Below are positions 1 to 9,103 of a stretch of DNA of 64,000 nucleotides, in pieces. Position numbers and translations under genes: made by a program. The notes beneath the pieces are model-generated. The model was not told the origin of the DNA and searched no databases. It worked only from the letters and a program-made list of their open reading frames with translations. Source of the stretch: Planctomycetaceae bacterium (GTDB lineage: Bacteria; Planctomycetota; Phycisphaerae; Tepidisphaerales; Tepidisphaeraceae); assembly GCA_027487775.1 (NCBI GenBank), contig JAIYCY010000023.1, positions 124,001-188,000 of the forward strand, in the 5' to 3' direction. Every line of letters starts with the position of its first letter. Within the stretch, counting starts at the first letter, position 1.

Positions 1-2586
1 CAGATCGCGAACATCGTTCTCGGAACGCGAAATGGCACGCCGATTTACATCCGCGATGTCGCCACGGTCGGCGTGGGTCGGGAACTTCGCACCGGCTCGG
101 CGAGCGAGAACGGGGAAGAGGTCGTTGTTGGCACGTCGCTGATGCTTATCGGAGCAAACAGCCGGACGGTCGCCGCGGACGTCGAAGCCAAGATCACTGA
201 AATCGCACGAAGCCTTCCTGAAGGTATCATTGCCAAGCCCGTGCTGAACCGCACGAAGTTGGTGGACGCAACGATTCACACGGTCAGTAAGAATCTCGCC
301 GAAGGTGCCATCCTGGTCGTGGTGGTGCTCTTCCTGCTCTTGGGCAACATTCGGGCTGCGATCATCTGTGCTCTGGCGATTCCCATGTCCATGCTCATGA
401 CGAGCTTCGTCATGGTGCAAGGCAAGATTAGCGGCAATCTGATGAGCCTGGGTGCTATCGACTTTGGCATCATTATCGATGGAGCAGTCATCATCGTCGA
501 GAACTGCCTTCGCGTGCTCGGCCATCGACAACACGAACTCAATCGCCGCTTGACCCTCGTTGAGCGACTCGCCGCGGTCGCCGAAGCCACGAAGCAAATG
601 GTGAGGCCTTCGGTATACGGCCAGGCGATCATCGTCACGGTCTACCTGCCGATTCTGTTCCTGACAGGAACAGAGGGAAAGATGTTCCAGCCGATGGCGT
701 TGACGGTCATCATCGCACTGGTGGCCGCGTTCATCCTGTCTCTGACGCTGGTGCCCGCTCTGGTTGCGTTGCTCGTTACGGGCAAGGTGAACGAGAAAGA
801 CAACTTCGCAATTCGCGGGGTGAAGAGAGCGTACTCGCCGATTCTGAACTGGTCGATTGTTGGCCGCTGGATCGTGGTTCCCGTGGCGGTTGTCGGATTT
901 CTCGGTTCGGTATGGTTATTCACGCGACTCGGCAGCGAGTTCGTTCCGACGCTGGATGAAAAAGACATCGCCATGCACGCGATGCGGATTCCGAGTACCG
1001 GCATCACGCAGTCACAGAAGATGCAGACCGATGTGGAACGTGCGGTCGCGACCATTCCGGAAGTCGCATTCGTCTATTCGAAGACGGGCACAGCCGAGAT
1101 GGCGTCTGACCCGATGCCGCCGAACGTGTCCGACACGTTCATCATCTTCAAGCCCAAGGAAGAGTGGCGTAGCGAATCCGAAATCGAACGCTTGATTGAG
1201 GAGAAAGAGAAAGAAGCCGGTGCCGCCGCCCACGAATCCCACGGCGACGAAGGTGGCGGACACGAAGAACATGCCGAAGCGGACATCTCTACGCACAAAG
1301 GCAAATTGCAAAAGCTGATTCAGCTCACGGTTGCCGGTGTACCGGGCAACAACTACGAGTTCACGCAGCCGATTCAAATGCGTTTTAACGAACTCATCTC
1401 GGGTGTTCGGAGTGATGTGGCCGTCAAGGTGTACGGCGAACGATTCGAAGACATGGTGCCGACGGCGAATGCGATTGCCAAGGTGTTGACTGAAACGACT
1501 GGCTCGGCCGATGTGAAAGTCGAGCAGACCGAAGGTTTGCCGATCATGGACATCAGCATCGATCGCGATGCGATCGCACGTTATGGGCTGAACATGGCGG
1601 ATGTACAGGAAGTCATCGCCATCGCAATTGGTGGTCGCGAAGCGGGCGAAGTGTTTCAGGGCGACAGGCGTTTCGACCTCGTCGTGCGATTGCCAGACGA
1701 AGTGCGTCGAGACATTGATGGCCTTGAAAATCTCCCGATTCCACTTCCGACGATCGAGGAATCAGGTATGGCTGTCGCGTCGATGGGTGATGTGGCAGGT
1801 GCACCAAGCGAGACGGGGTTCGTTCCGCTGGGTTCGATTGCGACCATCAACATCGCTGAAGGTCCGAATCAGATCAGCCGCGAGAATGGAAAGCGACGTG
1901 TTGTCGTCCAAGCCAATGTGCGTGGTCGTGACATCGGTTCGTTCGTTGCGGAAGCACAGAAGCGAATCAACGAACAGGTCAAACTTCCTGCTGGCAACTG
2001 GCTGGAATGGGGCGGACAGTTTGAGAATCTCGTCGCCGCAAAGCAGCGGCTGATGGTGGTCGTGCCGCTCTGTTTCTTCCTGATATTCCTCCTTCTTTTC
2101 AGCACGTTCAAGTCGGTCAAGTATGCCGTCATGGTCTTCACCGGCGTTCCACTGGCGTTGACGGGTGGCATCCTGGCACTTTGGCTTCGCGGAATGCCGT
2201 TCTCGATCACGGCTGCAGTTGGCTTCATCGCGTTGTCGGGCGTGGCTGTACTGAACGGCCTGGTCATGGTGTCGTTCATCAATGAATTGCGTCAGAAAGG
2301 AATGTCTCTAAACGACGCAATCTTGGAAGGTTCGCTCACGCGACTTCGGCCTGTGCTCATGACCGCTCTGGTGGCCGCCCTGGGCTTCGTGCCGATGGCT
2401 TTGGCGACCGGCACGGGTGCAGAGGTGCAAAAGCCGCTCGCGACGGTCGTCATCGGCGGCATTGTCAGCTCGACGTTGCTGACGTTGCTGGTGCTTCCCG
2501 CGTTGTATCGAATGTGGCATCCGCGAGATGGCGAATCGAAAGAGAAGCCGGTCGCCGAAGCAAGCGGGCAAGCTCAAAGTGCATGA
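1..2586 (+). CDS. Heavy-metal efflux RND transporter (CusA/CzcA family), 5' end outside window
   Basis: The reading frame is open from base 1, so 861 residues are visible and the N-terminus is missing. Members of this family are the inner-membrane proton-driven pump of a tripartite metal exporter. Visible family features are the IRDVATVGVG segment typical of CusA/CzcA, clusters of membrane helices around 300-900 and 2050-2500, and a second large periplasmic loop. That loop carries an unusual His/Glu-rich insertion (about bases 1195-1300, with HESHGDE and HEEHAEAD) that could bind metal. The downstream Zn/Cd-type ATPase and the CusC-like outer-membrane factor support a divalent-metal or copper export system. 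The exact metal cannot be fixed from sequence alone. Confidence 0.93.
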   Translation, partial: QIANIVLGTRNGTPIYIRDVATVGVGRELRTGSASENGEEVVVGTSLMLIGANSRTVAADVEAKITEIARSLPEGIIAKPVLNRTKLVDATIHTVSKNLAEGAILVVVVLFLLLGNIRAAIICALAIPMSMLMTSFVMVQGKISGNLMSLGAIDFGIIIDGAVIIVENCLRVLGHRQHELNRRLTLVERLAAVAEATKQMVRPSVYGQAIIVTVYLPILFLTGTEGKMFQPMALTVIIALVAAFILSLTLVPALVALLVTGKVNEKDNFAIRGVKRAYSPILNWSIVGRWIVVPVAVVGFLGSVWLFTRLGSEFVPTLDEKDIAMHAMRIPSTGITQSQKMQTDVERAVATIPEVAFVYSKTGTAEMASDPMPPNVSDTFIIFKPKEEWRSESEIERLIEEKEKEAGAAAHESHGDEGGGHEEHAEADISTHKGKLQKLIQLTVAGVPGNNYEFTQPIQMRFNELISGVRSDVAVKVYGERFEDMVPTANAIAKVLTETTGSADVKVEQTEGLPIMDISIDRDAIARYGLNMADVQEVIAIAIGGREAGEVFQGDRRFDLVVRLPDEVRRDIDGLENLPIPLPTIEESGMAVASMGDVAGAPSETGFVPLGSIATINIAEGPNQISRENGKRRVVVQANVRGRDIGSFVAEAQKRINEQVKLPAGNWLEWGGQFENLVAAKQRLMVVVPLCFFLIFLLLFSTFKSVKYAVMVFTGVPLALTGGILALWLRGMPFSITAAVGFIALSGVAVLNGLVMVSFINELRQKGMSLNDAILEGSLTRLRPVLMTALVAALGFVPMALATGTGAEVQKPLATVVIGGIVSSTLLTLLVLPALYRMWHPRDGESKEKPVAEASGQAQSA

Positions 2587-2623
2587 GTGAAGATAAAGTC
2601 GCGATCCCACGAGAGAGAAAAAA

Positions 2624-4801
2624 ATGAGCAACAGCGTGCGTTCTACCTTCTATGTCGATCAACTCGACTGCTCGGCGGAAGAGCAGTTGATCGGCAAACG
2701 ACTGTCGTCGATGCCTGAGGTCAAGGGCACCGAGTTCGACATCGTGAATCGTCGAGTGATGGTCACTCACGATGAAGGTCAGACCGATGCGGTGGCGTCG
2801 GCCATTCGCTCGCTGGGCATGACCGTGCGAGACACCCCAAAGCCCCAGGCGAACGCCAGTTGTGAGGGTGTCGCTTGCGAGACGGGTCACGAAGTTCGAT
2901 CCGCTTCACGCGAGAAGTGGTTGTTGGGTGCATCGGGCATCATGGCGTTTGGCTCTGAAGTCGCGTCCTGGGTGATCGGCAGTGAACGCTCGTGGCTCAC
3001 GATGTCGATGGCGTTTGCCGCCATCCTGCTCGGTGGACTGCCGACGCTTCGCAAGGGTTGGGTTGCCCTTCGCACGTTGACGCTCAACATCAACTTGCTG
3101 ATGACCATCGCGGTCATCGGTGCATTCGCGATCGGTGAGTATCCCGAAGCGGCAATGGTCGTCTTTCTCTTTGCCGTTGCGGAGTTGATCGAGCGTTACT
3201 CGCTTGACCGTGCCCGGAATGCCGTCAGAGCATTGATGGAGATGGCTCCTGAAACCGCGACGGTCAAACAGGACGATGGGAATTGGTCATCGACGGATGT
3301 ATCGAAAGTAGCGACCGGTTCGGTCATCCGAGTAAGCCCCGGTGAGCGAATCGCACTGGATGGCGTCGTGGTTGTCGGTAGCTCGGCGGTGGATCAGTCC
3401 CCCATCACCGGCGAGAGCATCCCCGTTGAAAAGAAGGTCGATGACAAGCTCTTTGCTGGCACGATCAATGGCGACGGCGTTCTGGAGGCTCGCACCACCG
3501 GCGGCAAAGACCATACGACGATCGCCCGCATCATCCGCACCGTGCAGGATGCACAAGGGCAGCGTGCTCCGACGCAACGATTTGTCGATGCATTCGCACG
3601 CGTGTACACGCCGGTCGTCGTCGTTGTCGCGGTGTTGATTGCAGTGTTGCCCTGGCTGCTCTTCTCGCAGCCGTTCACTCCGTGGCTCTACAAGTCGCTG
3701 GTGTTGCTGGTCATCGCCTGTCCGTGTGCGTTGGTCATTTCGACGCCGGTGACGGTGGTCAGCGGACTGGCGGCCGCTGCAAAACGCGGCATTCTCATCA
3801 AGGGCGGCGTCTACCTGGAGGACGGACGAAAGCTCCGTGTGGTGGCACTGGACAAGACAGGGACGATTACGCGAGGCCGACCATCGGTAACCGATGTCGT
3901 TCCCCTGAACGGACAAACCGACGAGCGTGTGCGACAACTCGCGGCCAGCATTGATGCGGGGTCGGATCACCCGGTAGCCCGAGCCGTTACTGCGGCGTTC
4001 ACCGGCTCCTTGCTCCCGACATCCAGCCAGAGGTCCATCACCGGACGTGGTGTCGAAGCGACGATCGACGGTCAGATGTACATCGTCGGAAATCATCGCC
4101 TCGCCGAAGAGCGAAACGTCTGCTCGCCCGCCGTAGAACGGGAACTCGAAGCGTTGGAGCGGTCGGGAAAGACAGCGATCGTTGTCGCCGACTCGACTCA
4201 GACGCTCGGTGTGATGGGTGTCGCAGATACAGCGAGGGAGACCAGCGTCGAGGCGATTGCCGACCTGCACCGTCTTGGCATTCGCACGCTGATGCTCAGC
4301 GGCGACAACACGCGAACCGCTACGGCGATCGCGACCTCCGTCGGCATCGACGAAGCCAGAGGCGAACTTCTGCCAGAAGACAAGCTCAAGGCGATGGACG
4401 ATCTCCTCCAGCAATACAAGTACGTCGGAATGGTGGGCGACGGCGTGAATGACGCCCCCGCTCTGGCAAAAGCGTCTATCGGATTTGCGATGGGTGCTGC
4501 GGGTACCGATACGGCGATCGAGACAGCAGACGTGGCACTCATGCACGACGACCTTCGCTCGTTGCCCGAGTTCATCACGCTCAGTCGTAAGACGTCGAAC
4601 ATTCTCGCCCAGAACATTTCATTCGCCGTGGGATTGAAGCTTGTTTTCTTCATCCTTGCACTGTTCAACATCGCATCACTATGGATGGCGGTCGTCGCCG
4701 ACCTGGGTGCGAGTCTGGTCGTGGTTTTGAACGGCTTGCGGTTGCTGCGTAGCGACCGGCCGGTCATGACCCCTGTTTCAAAAGGAGATTCTCATGCGTA
4801 A
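2624..4801 (+). CDS. P1B-type heavy-metal ATPase, Zn/Cd/Pb (ZntA/CadA) type
   Basis: This 725-residue cation pump is predicted to export Zn2+, Cd2+ or Pb2+ from the cytoplasm using ATP. The phosphorylation site DKTGT has its Asp at residue 410. The membrane metal site CPC is at 366-368, and a TGES loop and the MVGDGVNDAPAL hinge are present. An Asp in the last helix (about 693, VADLGASL) and the Lys in GLKLVFF are the signature of the Zn/Cd subgroup, not the Cu subgroup. The N-terminal HMA-like domain has only one Cys in its loop (LDCSAEE) instead of CxxC, a known variant in ZntA-like pumps. The gene starts 37 bases after the RND stop, so the two are probably cotranscribed. Confidence 0.93.
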   Translation: MSNSVRSTFYVDQLDCSAEEQLIGKRLSSMPEVKGTEFDIVNRRVMVTHDEGQTDAVASAIRSLGMTVRDTPKPQANASCEGVACETGHEVRSASREKWLLGASGIMAFGSEVASWVIGSERSWLTMSMAFAAILLGGLPTLRKGWVALRTLTLNINLLMTIAVIGAFAIGEYPEAAMVVFLFAVAELIERYSLDRARNAVRALMEMAPETATVKQDDGNWSSTDVSKVATGSVIRVSPGERIALDGVVVVGSSAVDQSPITGESIPVEKKVDDKLFAGTINGDGVLEARTTGGKDHTTIARIIRTVQDAQGQRAPTQRFVDAFARVYTPVVVVVAVLIAVLPWLLFSQPFTPWLYKSLVLLVIACPCALVISTPVTVVSGLAAAAKRGILIKGGVYLEDGRKLRVVALDKTGTITRGRPSVTDVVPLNGQTDERVRQLAASIDAGSDHPVARAVTAAFTGSLLPTSSQRSITGRGVEATIDGQMYIVGNHRLAEERNVCSPAVERELEALERSGKTAIVVADSTQTLGVMGVADTARETSVEAIADLHRLGIRTLMLSGDNTRTATAIATSVGIDEARGELLPEDKLKAMDDLLQQYKYVGMVGDGVNDAPALAKASIGFAMGAAGTDTAIETADVALMHDDLRSLPEFITLSRKTSNILAQNISFAVGLKLVFFILALFNIASLWMAVVADLGASLVVVLNGLRLLRSDRPVMTPVSKGDSHA

Positions 4802-4859
4802 GTCATTCATTGGCTTTGCGACGTTCGCCGCTTGTAATCGACATATGGCTGGGAAGTAG
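4794..4859 (+). pseudogene. Truncated 5' end of a secreted-protein gene
   Basis: An excellent ribosome binding site (AAAGGAG at 4781-4787) precedes an ATG at 4794 that overlaps the ATPase stop by 8 bases. The encoded start, MRKSFIGFATFAA, looks like a signal peptide, but the frame stops after 21 residues. From about 4835 onward the DNA belongs to a remnant of the HTH-Dam gene on the other strand. I infer that a third gene of the metal operon was cut here by that insertion and its body lost. Confidence 0.5.
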
Positions 4860-4864
4860 TCCGG

Positions 4865-5095
4865 CGCGGACTTCGGAGGCACCGGCCCTGGGTAACTTAC
4901 TCTCGGTCTCGCACTACTCGATCCGTTGGCACGCTGGGCCACCCACGCAAGAGGACGATTCGGCTTTCGACCGGTGGGCGGCAGCGATTTTTCCAGATGA
5001 ATTTGGAAAGAAATCTTGCGCAACACTGGACAGCTTCGCCGGAAAAGAGAAAGACAAATTGAGCGAATGCGGTAGTCGTTAGTATAACGAAGCAT
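4865..5095 (-). pseudogene. Degenerate 5' fragment of the HTH-DNA adenine methylase gene
   Basis: Bases 4993-5085 are a close copy of 13169-13258, the promoter and first codons of the intact HTH-Dam gene, in the same orientation. The - strand reading frame gives LRKISFQIHL, then WVAQRAN further on, matching MRKISFQNHL and WVAQRAK of the intact gene. Similarity then fades and the frame runs into the end of the metal ATPase gene. It is therefore a non-functional relic, useful as a marker of a past duplication or recombination. Confidence 0.6.
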
Positions 5096-5134
5096 TCGAA
5101 GATTTCGCGATTGCCAAATGCCTAGCGTCGTCCT

Positions 5135-5587
5135 ATGCTCTCAATGCAAACCATAGGTCGTATGCATCGCTTCATCGACAAATCCTTTCGCTTGCTAATG
5201 ATTCCAGTTTTTATGCTGGCTCATCTCGCTTGCGTTTGCTCTGAAAACGCGGCGCCCGTCTCGCCAGAAATGCCAGCCGCGGAGCACGCATCCGCCCACG
5301 ATTGCTGTGGTAAGGACGCTTCGCCAGAAAGCTCGAATTCAAAGGGCCACAAGCACGACGACAATTGTCCACATTGTGGTAACACATCGACGGTTCAAGC
5401 ATCAGTCGAACATGACTCAAGCCTGACCGCCTCGGCGAAGCTTAGGCTTGCGGCCCCAATTTTGTCTACGGCGTTGGCGTTCGACTTTTTGTCGCCCAGC
5501 GTTTCACAATCTCCGTTTTCCTACCGCTCCGCCCATCCTCCCGAGCCGCCCAATGTCCTGCGGCTCAAATGCATGCTCCAAATCTAG
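5135..5587 (+). CDS. Small exported Cys/His-rich protein of the metal operon
   Basis: This 150-residue protein has a hydrophobic N-terminal segment (LLMIPVFMLAHLACVC), suggesting export or membrane anchoring. A His/Cys-rich middle (HDCCGKD, GHKHDDNCPHCG) could coordinate metal, and the tail ends HPPEPPNVLRLKCMLQI. I know such short proteins as neighbours of efflux genes, but no specific function is established. Alternative starts at 5147 and 5162 are possible. The last has AGG six bases upstream and would place the signal segment at the very N-terminus. Confidence 0.65.
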   Translation: MLSMQTIGRMHRFIDKSFRLLMIPVFMLAHLACVCSENAAPVSPEMPAAEHASAHDCCGKDASPESSNSKGHKHDDNCPHCGNTSTVQASVEHDSSLTASAKLRLAAPILSTALAFDFLSPSVSQSPFSYRSAHPPEPPNVLRLKCMLQI

Positions 5588-5711
5588 ACGCTGACGCATC
5601 GCTCCGGCTGACTCGTTCTGCCGTGGTGTTTTTGCGCGCGCTGTCGGTCGAGGTCTAAACGCGACCGACATCACGCCCGTTTTCTTTCACGCAATTATTT
5701 CAGGAGATTCC

Positions 5712-6098
5712 ATGAGCCGAACGATTTTGGCCGCCACTGCGGCATTGTTCTTGGGTGGTTGCACGACGTTGGCACCCATGCCAACCGGTGCAACCAATCC
5801 GTCCGATCCGCAGCATCCTGCGACCGTTGAAAGCAGTCTGGAACTGCCCGTTCTCACGCCCCTCACAGCCGGGCTAAGCGGGGAGTCGAGCCATCAAAAA
5901 GACCCTTTCAAAGGGACCACAACACCACCTGCTATGTCTGGTAGCGACCACTCCGAACATGCTGCCTCTCAGGCCACAGCACCGGCTGATGGTGCGGCTG
6001 TCATCTACACCTGCTCGATGCACCCCGAAGTCCTCTCAGACAAACCCGGCAAATGCCCGAAGTGCGGCATGACCCTCGTTAGAAAGGGAACCAAATGA
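5712..6098 (+). CDS. Lipoprotein with heavy-metal-binding domain (YHS-like, CSMHPE)
   Basis: This 128-residue lipoprotein has a lipobox LGGC with Cys at position 17, so it should be anchored in an envelope membrane. A low-complexity linker leads to a C-terminal heavy-metal-binding module, YTCSMHPEV followed by GKCPKCGM, with three Cys, one His and Met residues as candidate ligands. The same module with near-identical DNA ends the multicopper oxidase at 7513-9081. A GGAG site precedes the ATG, and the stop overlaps the next gene's start. It probably delivers or buffers periplasmic metal for the CusC-type exporter. Confidence 0.8.
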   Translation: MSRTILAATAALFLGGCTTLAPMPTGATNPSDPQHPATVESSLELPVLTPLTAGLSGESSHQKDPFKGTTTPPAMSGSDHSEHAASQATAPADGAAVIYTCSMHPEVLSDKPGKCPKCGMTLVRKGTK

Positions 6099-7513
6099 TG
6101 CGGATTCAAAAGCTCTTTATTCACGGCATACTCACTTCAACGGCACTGCTCACCGGATGTGCGGGCATCCAGCAGAGTCCGGGCTTCACCGATGTTCAAG
6201 CACTCGCCGTAACCCACGGCGTAACGCGAATTCACTGGAACCAAGGCACCAGCGAAGACGTTGCCGTTGCGACGGCCGTTCGCCAGATGCTCGCGGACGA
6301 AGTAACGGTTGATGAAGCGGTGCAGATTGCACTACTCAACAACCGCAATCTTCAATCGACCTTCGAGACGCTCCGCATCGCCCAGGCAGACCTCGTGCAA
6401 GCGGGACTGCTCAAGAATCCCGTGTTCGACGGTTCGATTCGTTTCGTGGGCTCCGGCGGAAGCGACGTCATTGACGCGGGTATCGCGTTCGACTTCCTCG
6501 ACGTTTTCTTTATTCCGATGCGAAAACGAATCGCCGAGCAACAGTTTGAAACTCAGAAACTTCAGGTCACCGGCAGTGTCCTCGACCTTGCTGGCCAGGT
6601 CAGAGCGACTTTCTACAAACTCCAAGCCGCCGAACAACTCTTGGAGATGCGTCGAACCTCACTGGCGTCCTTTGAAGCATCATACGACTTTGCGAAACGT
6701 GTTCGTACGGCGGGCAATAACACGCTGCTTCGTGTCGCACGGGAACAAACCGTTTACGAGGAAGCCAAACTCGGCTTGAACGCCGCCGAGGAAGAAGTCT
6801 TCTCGCTTCACGAACAGTTGAACGTGCTGATGGGACTTTTTGGCGAATCAGGCAAATGGAAAATCGCGACACGCCTTCCCGAAGTGCCCGAAGCAGCGTT
6901 TCCAGATACACGCCTTGAGTCGGTAGCCCTCGAACGAAGTCTTGACCTGAAAGTGGCGCGAGGCGGCATCGAACTTGCTGCCCGACGTCTCGGCATCACC
7001 AAGCCGCTGGGATTGCTCTCTGATCTTGAAGCTGGCGTCACGTCCGAGCATGACGGAGATTGGTCAGCCGGTCCGACTCTTTCGCTCCCGATTCCGATTT
7101 TCACGCAAGGCCAACCCGCAATCGCGAAAGCCGACGCGGAACTTCGGCAATCACTTAACTCCTACTACTCGACCGCCATCGAGATCCGCTCCGCCGTACG
7201 CGCGGCTCACACGCGAATGCAGGCTGCTCGAAATCGGGTGCAACATCTCAAAGCCGTTATTCTGCCGCTGCGTCAGCTCGTCGTTGACGAAACGCAAAAA
7301 GAATACAACGCCATGCTCGTTGGAGCCTTCGAGCTGCTTCAAGTCAGACGCGACCAAGTGGACGCGGGCAAGCAGTACATCGAAGCCCTGCGGGACTATT
7401 GGATAGCCCGTTCTCAGCTCGAACAAATCGCGAGCGGCCGCATGGTTCGCGGCGAACTCGCACCTGTAAGCACTATGTCCGAATCACCATCTAACAACAC
7501 CGGAGGTCACTAA
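6095..7513 (+). CDS. Outer-membrane efflux factor (TolC/CusC family lipoprotein)
   Basis: This 472-residue protein begins with a lipoprotein signal (STALLTGC, Cys 22). It then shows the long helical duplicated pattern of outer-membrane efflux factors, for example residues 70-250 with VDEAVQIALLNNRNLQ and a second repeat near 330-450. It would form the outer-membrane channel of the tripartite pump whose RND subunit is encoded upstream. The start overlaps the preceding stop (ATGA) and its own stop overlaps the next start (TAATG), so it is translationally coupled inside the operon. No periplasmic adaptor (CusB) gene is visible and it may lie left of the window. Confidence 0.88.
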   Translation: MMRIQKLFIHGILTSTALLTGCAGIQQSPGFTDVQALAVTHGVTRIHWNQGTSEDVAVATAVRQMLADEVTVDEAVQIALLNNRNLQSTFETLRIAQADLVQAGLLKNPVFDGSIRFVGSGGSDVIDAGIAFDFLDVFFIPMRKRIAEQQFETQKLQVTGSVLDLAGQVRATFYKLQAAEQLLEMRRTSLASFEASYDFAKRVRTAGNNTLLRVAREQTVYEEAKLGLNAAEEEVFSLHEQLNVLMGLFGESGKWKIATRLPEVPEAAFPDTRLESVALERSLDLKVARGGIELAARRLGITKPLGLLSDLEAGVTSEHDGDWSAGPTLSLPIPIFTQGQPAIAKADAELRQSLNSYYSTAIEIRSAVRAAHTRMQAARNRVQHLKAVILPLRQLVVDETQKEYNAMLVGAFELLQVRRDQVDAGKQYIEALRDYWIARSQLEQIASGRMVRGELAPVSTMSESPSNNTGGH

Positions 7514-9081
7514 TGTTTAACGCACCCATGTCCCGTCGAAGTGCTCTGCTCAGCGGTGCTGCCCTTGCCGGCAGTGCCCTGCTACTCAGCGGCAACCAAG
7601 CAAATGCCGCAACAGAAAACAAAAAACCCAACGATTGGGGGGGCACCGGAGCAGAAGGTGCCCGCGTCGAGCACGACGCGAATCCGCTGCCTCCGGGTGA
7701 ACCGGGCAAGGATTACACGCCGACCATCACACCCAATGGGTCGACGCTACCGTACACCGTTGTCGATGGCGTGAAGGTAATGCACCTCATCGCAGAAGAA
7801 GTTGAACACGAGTTCGCTCCAGGACTCAAAGCGATTTGTTGGGGTTACAACGGTCAGGTACATGGTCCGACGATCGAAGCTGTTGAAGGCGATCGCGTTC
7901 GCATCTACGTCACTAACCGTCTCGCCGCACCGACGACGATTCACTGGCACGGCATCATTCTACCCAGTGGCATGGACGGCGTGGGCGGCGTTTCACAGCG
8001 AGCAATCGCTCCTGGAGAAACGTTCAAGTACGAGTTCACGCTCCGTCAGCACGGGACGTTGATGTATCACAGCCACCACGACGAAATGACTCAGATGGCG
8101 ATGGGGATGATGGGAATGTTCGTCGTCCATCCGCGTGGCCTGCCGAAGGAAGACAGACCCGACCGCGACTTCGTGCTCCTCTCCAGTGAATGGAAGATTG
8201 TCCCCGGCACTTATCGCCCCGACCCGAACGAGATGACGGACTTCAATGTCCTTACGTTCAACGCCAAGTCGTTCCCCGGTACCGATTCGCTCGTCTGCAA
8301 ACTCGGCGACAAGGTTCGCATCCGCTTGGGAAATCTCAGCATGATGAGTCACCACGCGATTCATCTGCATGGCTACTACTACCTCGTCACCGAAACCGAC
8401 GGTGGCCAAATTCCCGAATCCGCTCAGTGGCCGGAAACCACGGTCATCATGCCGACCGGCAGCACGCGAACAATTCAGTTCGTCGCCGACAACCCCGGCG
8501 ATTGGGTCATGCACTGCCACATGCTGCATCACGTGATGAATCAAATGGGTCACGGGATTCCAAATACCGTTGGCATCGCGAGCGAAGGACTCGATGAGCG
8601 GGTGCGACAACTGCTTCCCGGATACATGACCATGGGTCAGGCGGGCATGGGCGACATGGGTGACATGGGAATGGCCGTGCCCCAAAACAGTATCCCGATG
8701 GTGGGAGCACGCAGCCCGAAGGACTACATCACGATGGGCGGCATGTTCACGATTCTCAAAGTGCGTGAGCAACTGCCCAACGGCTACGAGAAAGACCCTG
8801 GCTGGTACATCGACCCGCCCGGCTCGCTCGCCGATCTCGCATCATCCGGCGACCTTCGACGCGACGGAATCGACCCGAATCGGAAAACGACCGATGCGGC
8901 ACGAAAGGCCGTCCCTGGCACGCTTACTGGGCATCAACATGGACAGATGGCACCGCCTGCCGCCACGCAACCCGATGCTCCAAGCGGCACGGTGTACACC
9001 TGCTCGATGCACCCCGAAGTCATCTCGGACAAGCCCGGCAAATGTCCGAAGTGCGGCATGAAACTCATCGTGAAGAAGTGA
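7513..9081 (+). CDS. Multicopper oxidase with C-terminal heavy-metal-binding domain
   Basis: This 522-residue protein is a periplasmic copper oxidase probably exported by Tat (SRRSALL followed by a hydrophobic stretch). All four copper-ligand motifs are present: HWH at 144-146, HSHH at 186-189, HLH at 284-286 and HCHMLHH at 334-340. Cys 335, His 340 and Met 345 form the type 1 site. A Met-rich segment near 375-400 resembles the Cu(I)-binding region of CueO-like enzymes. The last about 27 residues are a CSMHPE/CPKCGM metal-binding module shared with the lipoprotein at 5712. The likely role is oxidation of Cu(I) to less toxic Cu(II). Confidence 0.93.
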   Translation: MFNAPMSRRSALLSGAALAGSALLLSGNQANAATENKKPNDWGGTGAEGARVEHDANPLPPGEPGKDYTPTITPNGSTLPYTVVDGVKVMHLIAEEVEHEFAPGLKAICWGYNGQVHGPTIEAVEGDRVRIYVTNRLAAPTTIHWHGIILPSGMDGVGGVSQRAIAPGETFKYEFTLRQHGTLMYHSHHDEMTQMAMGMMGMFVVHPRGLPKEDRPDRDFVLLSSEWKIVPGTYRPDPNEMTDFNVLTFNAKSFPGTDSLVCKLGDKVRIRLGNLSMMSHHAIHLHGYYYLVTETDGGQIPESAQWPETTVIMPTGSTRTIQFVADNPGDWVMHCHMLHHVMNQMGHGIPNTVGIASEGLDERVRQLLPGYMTMGQAGMGDMGDMGMAVPQNSIPMVGARSPKDYITMGGMFTILKVREQLPNGYEKDPGWYIDPPGSLADLASSGDLRRDGIDPNRKTTDAARKAVPGTLTGHQHGQMAPPAATQPDAPSGTVYTCSMHPEVISDKPGKCPKCGMKLIVKK

Positions 9082-9103
9082 TGAAGAAAAATGGAGGCCT
9101 TTT

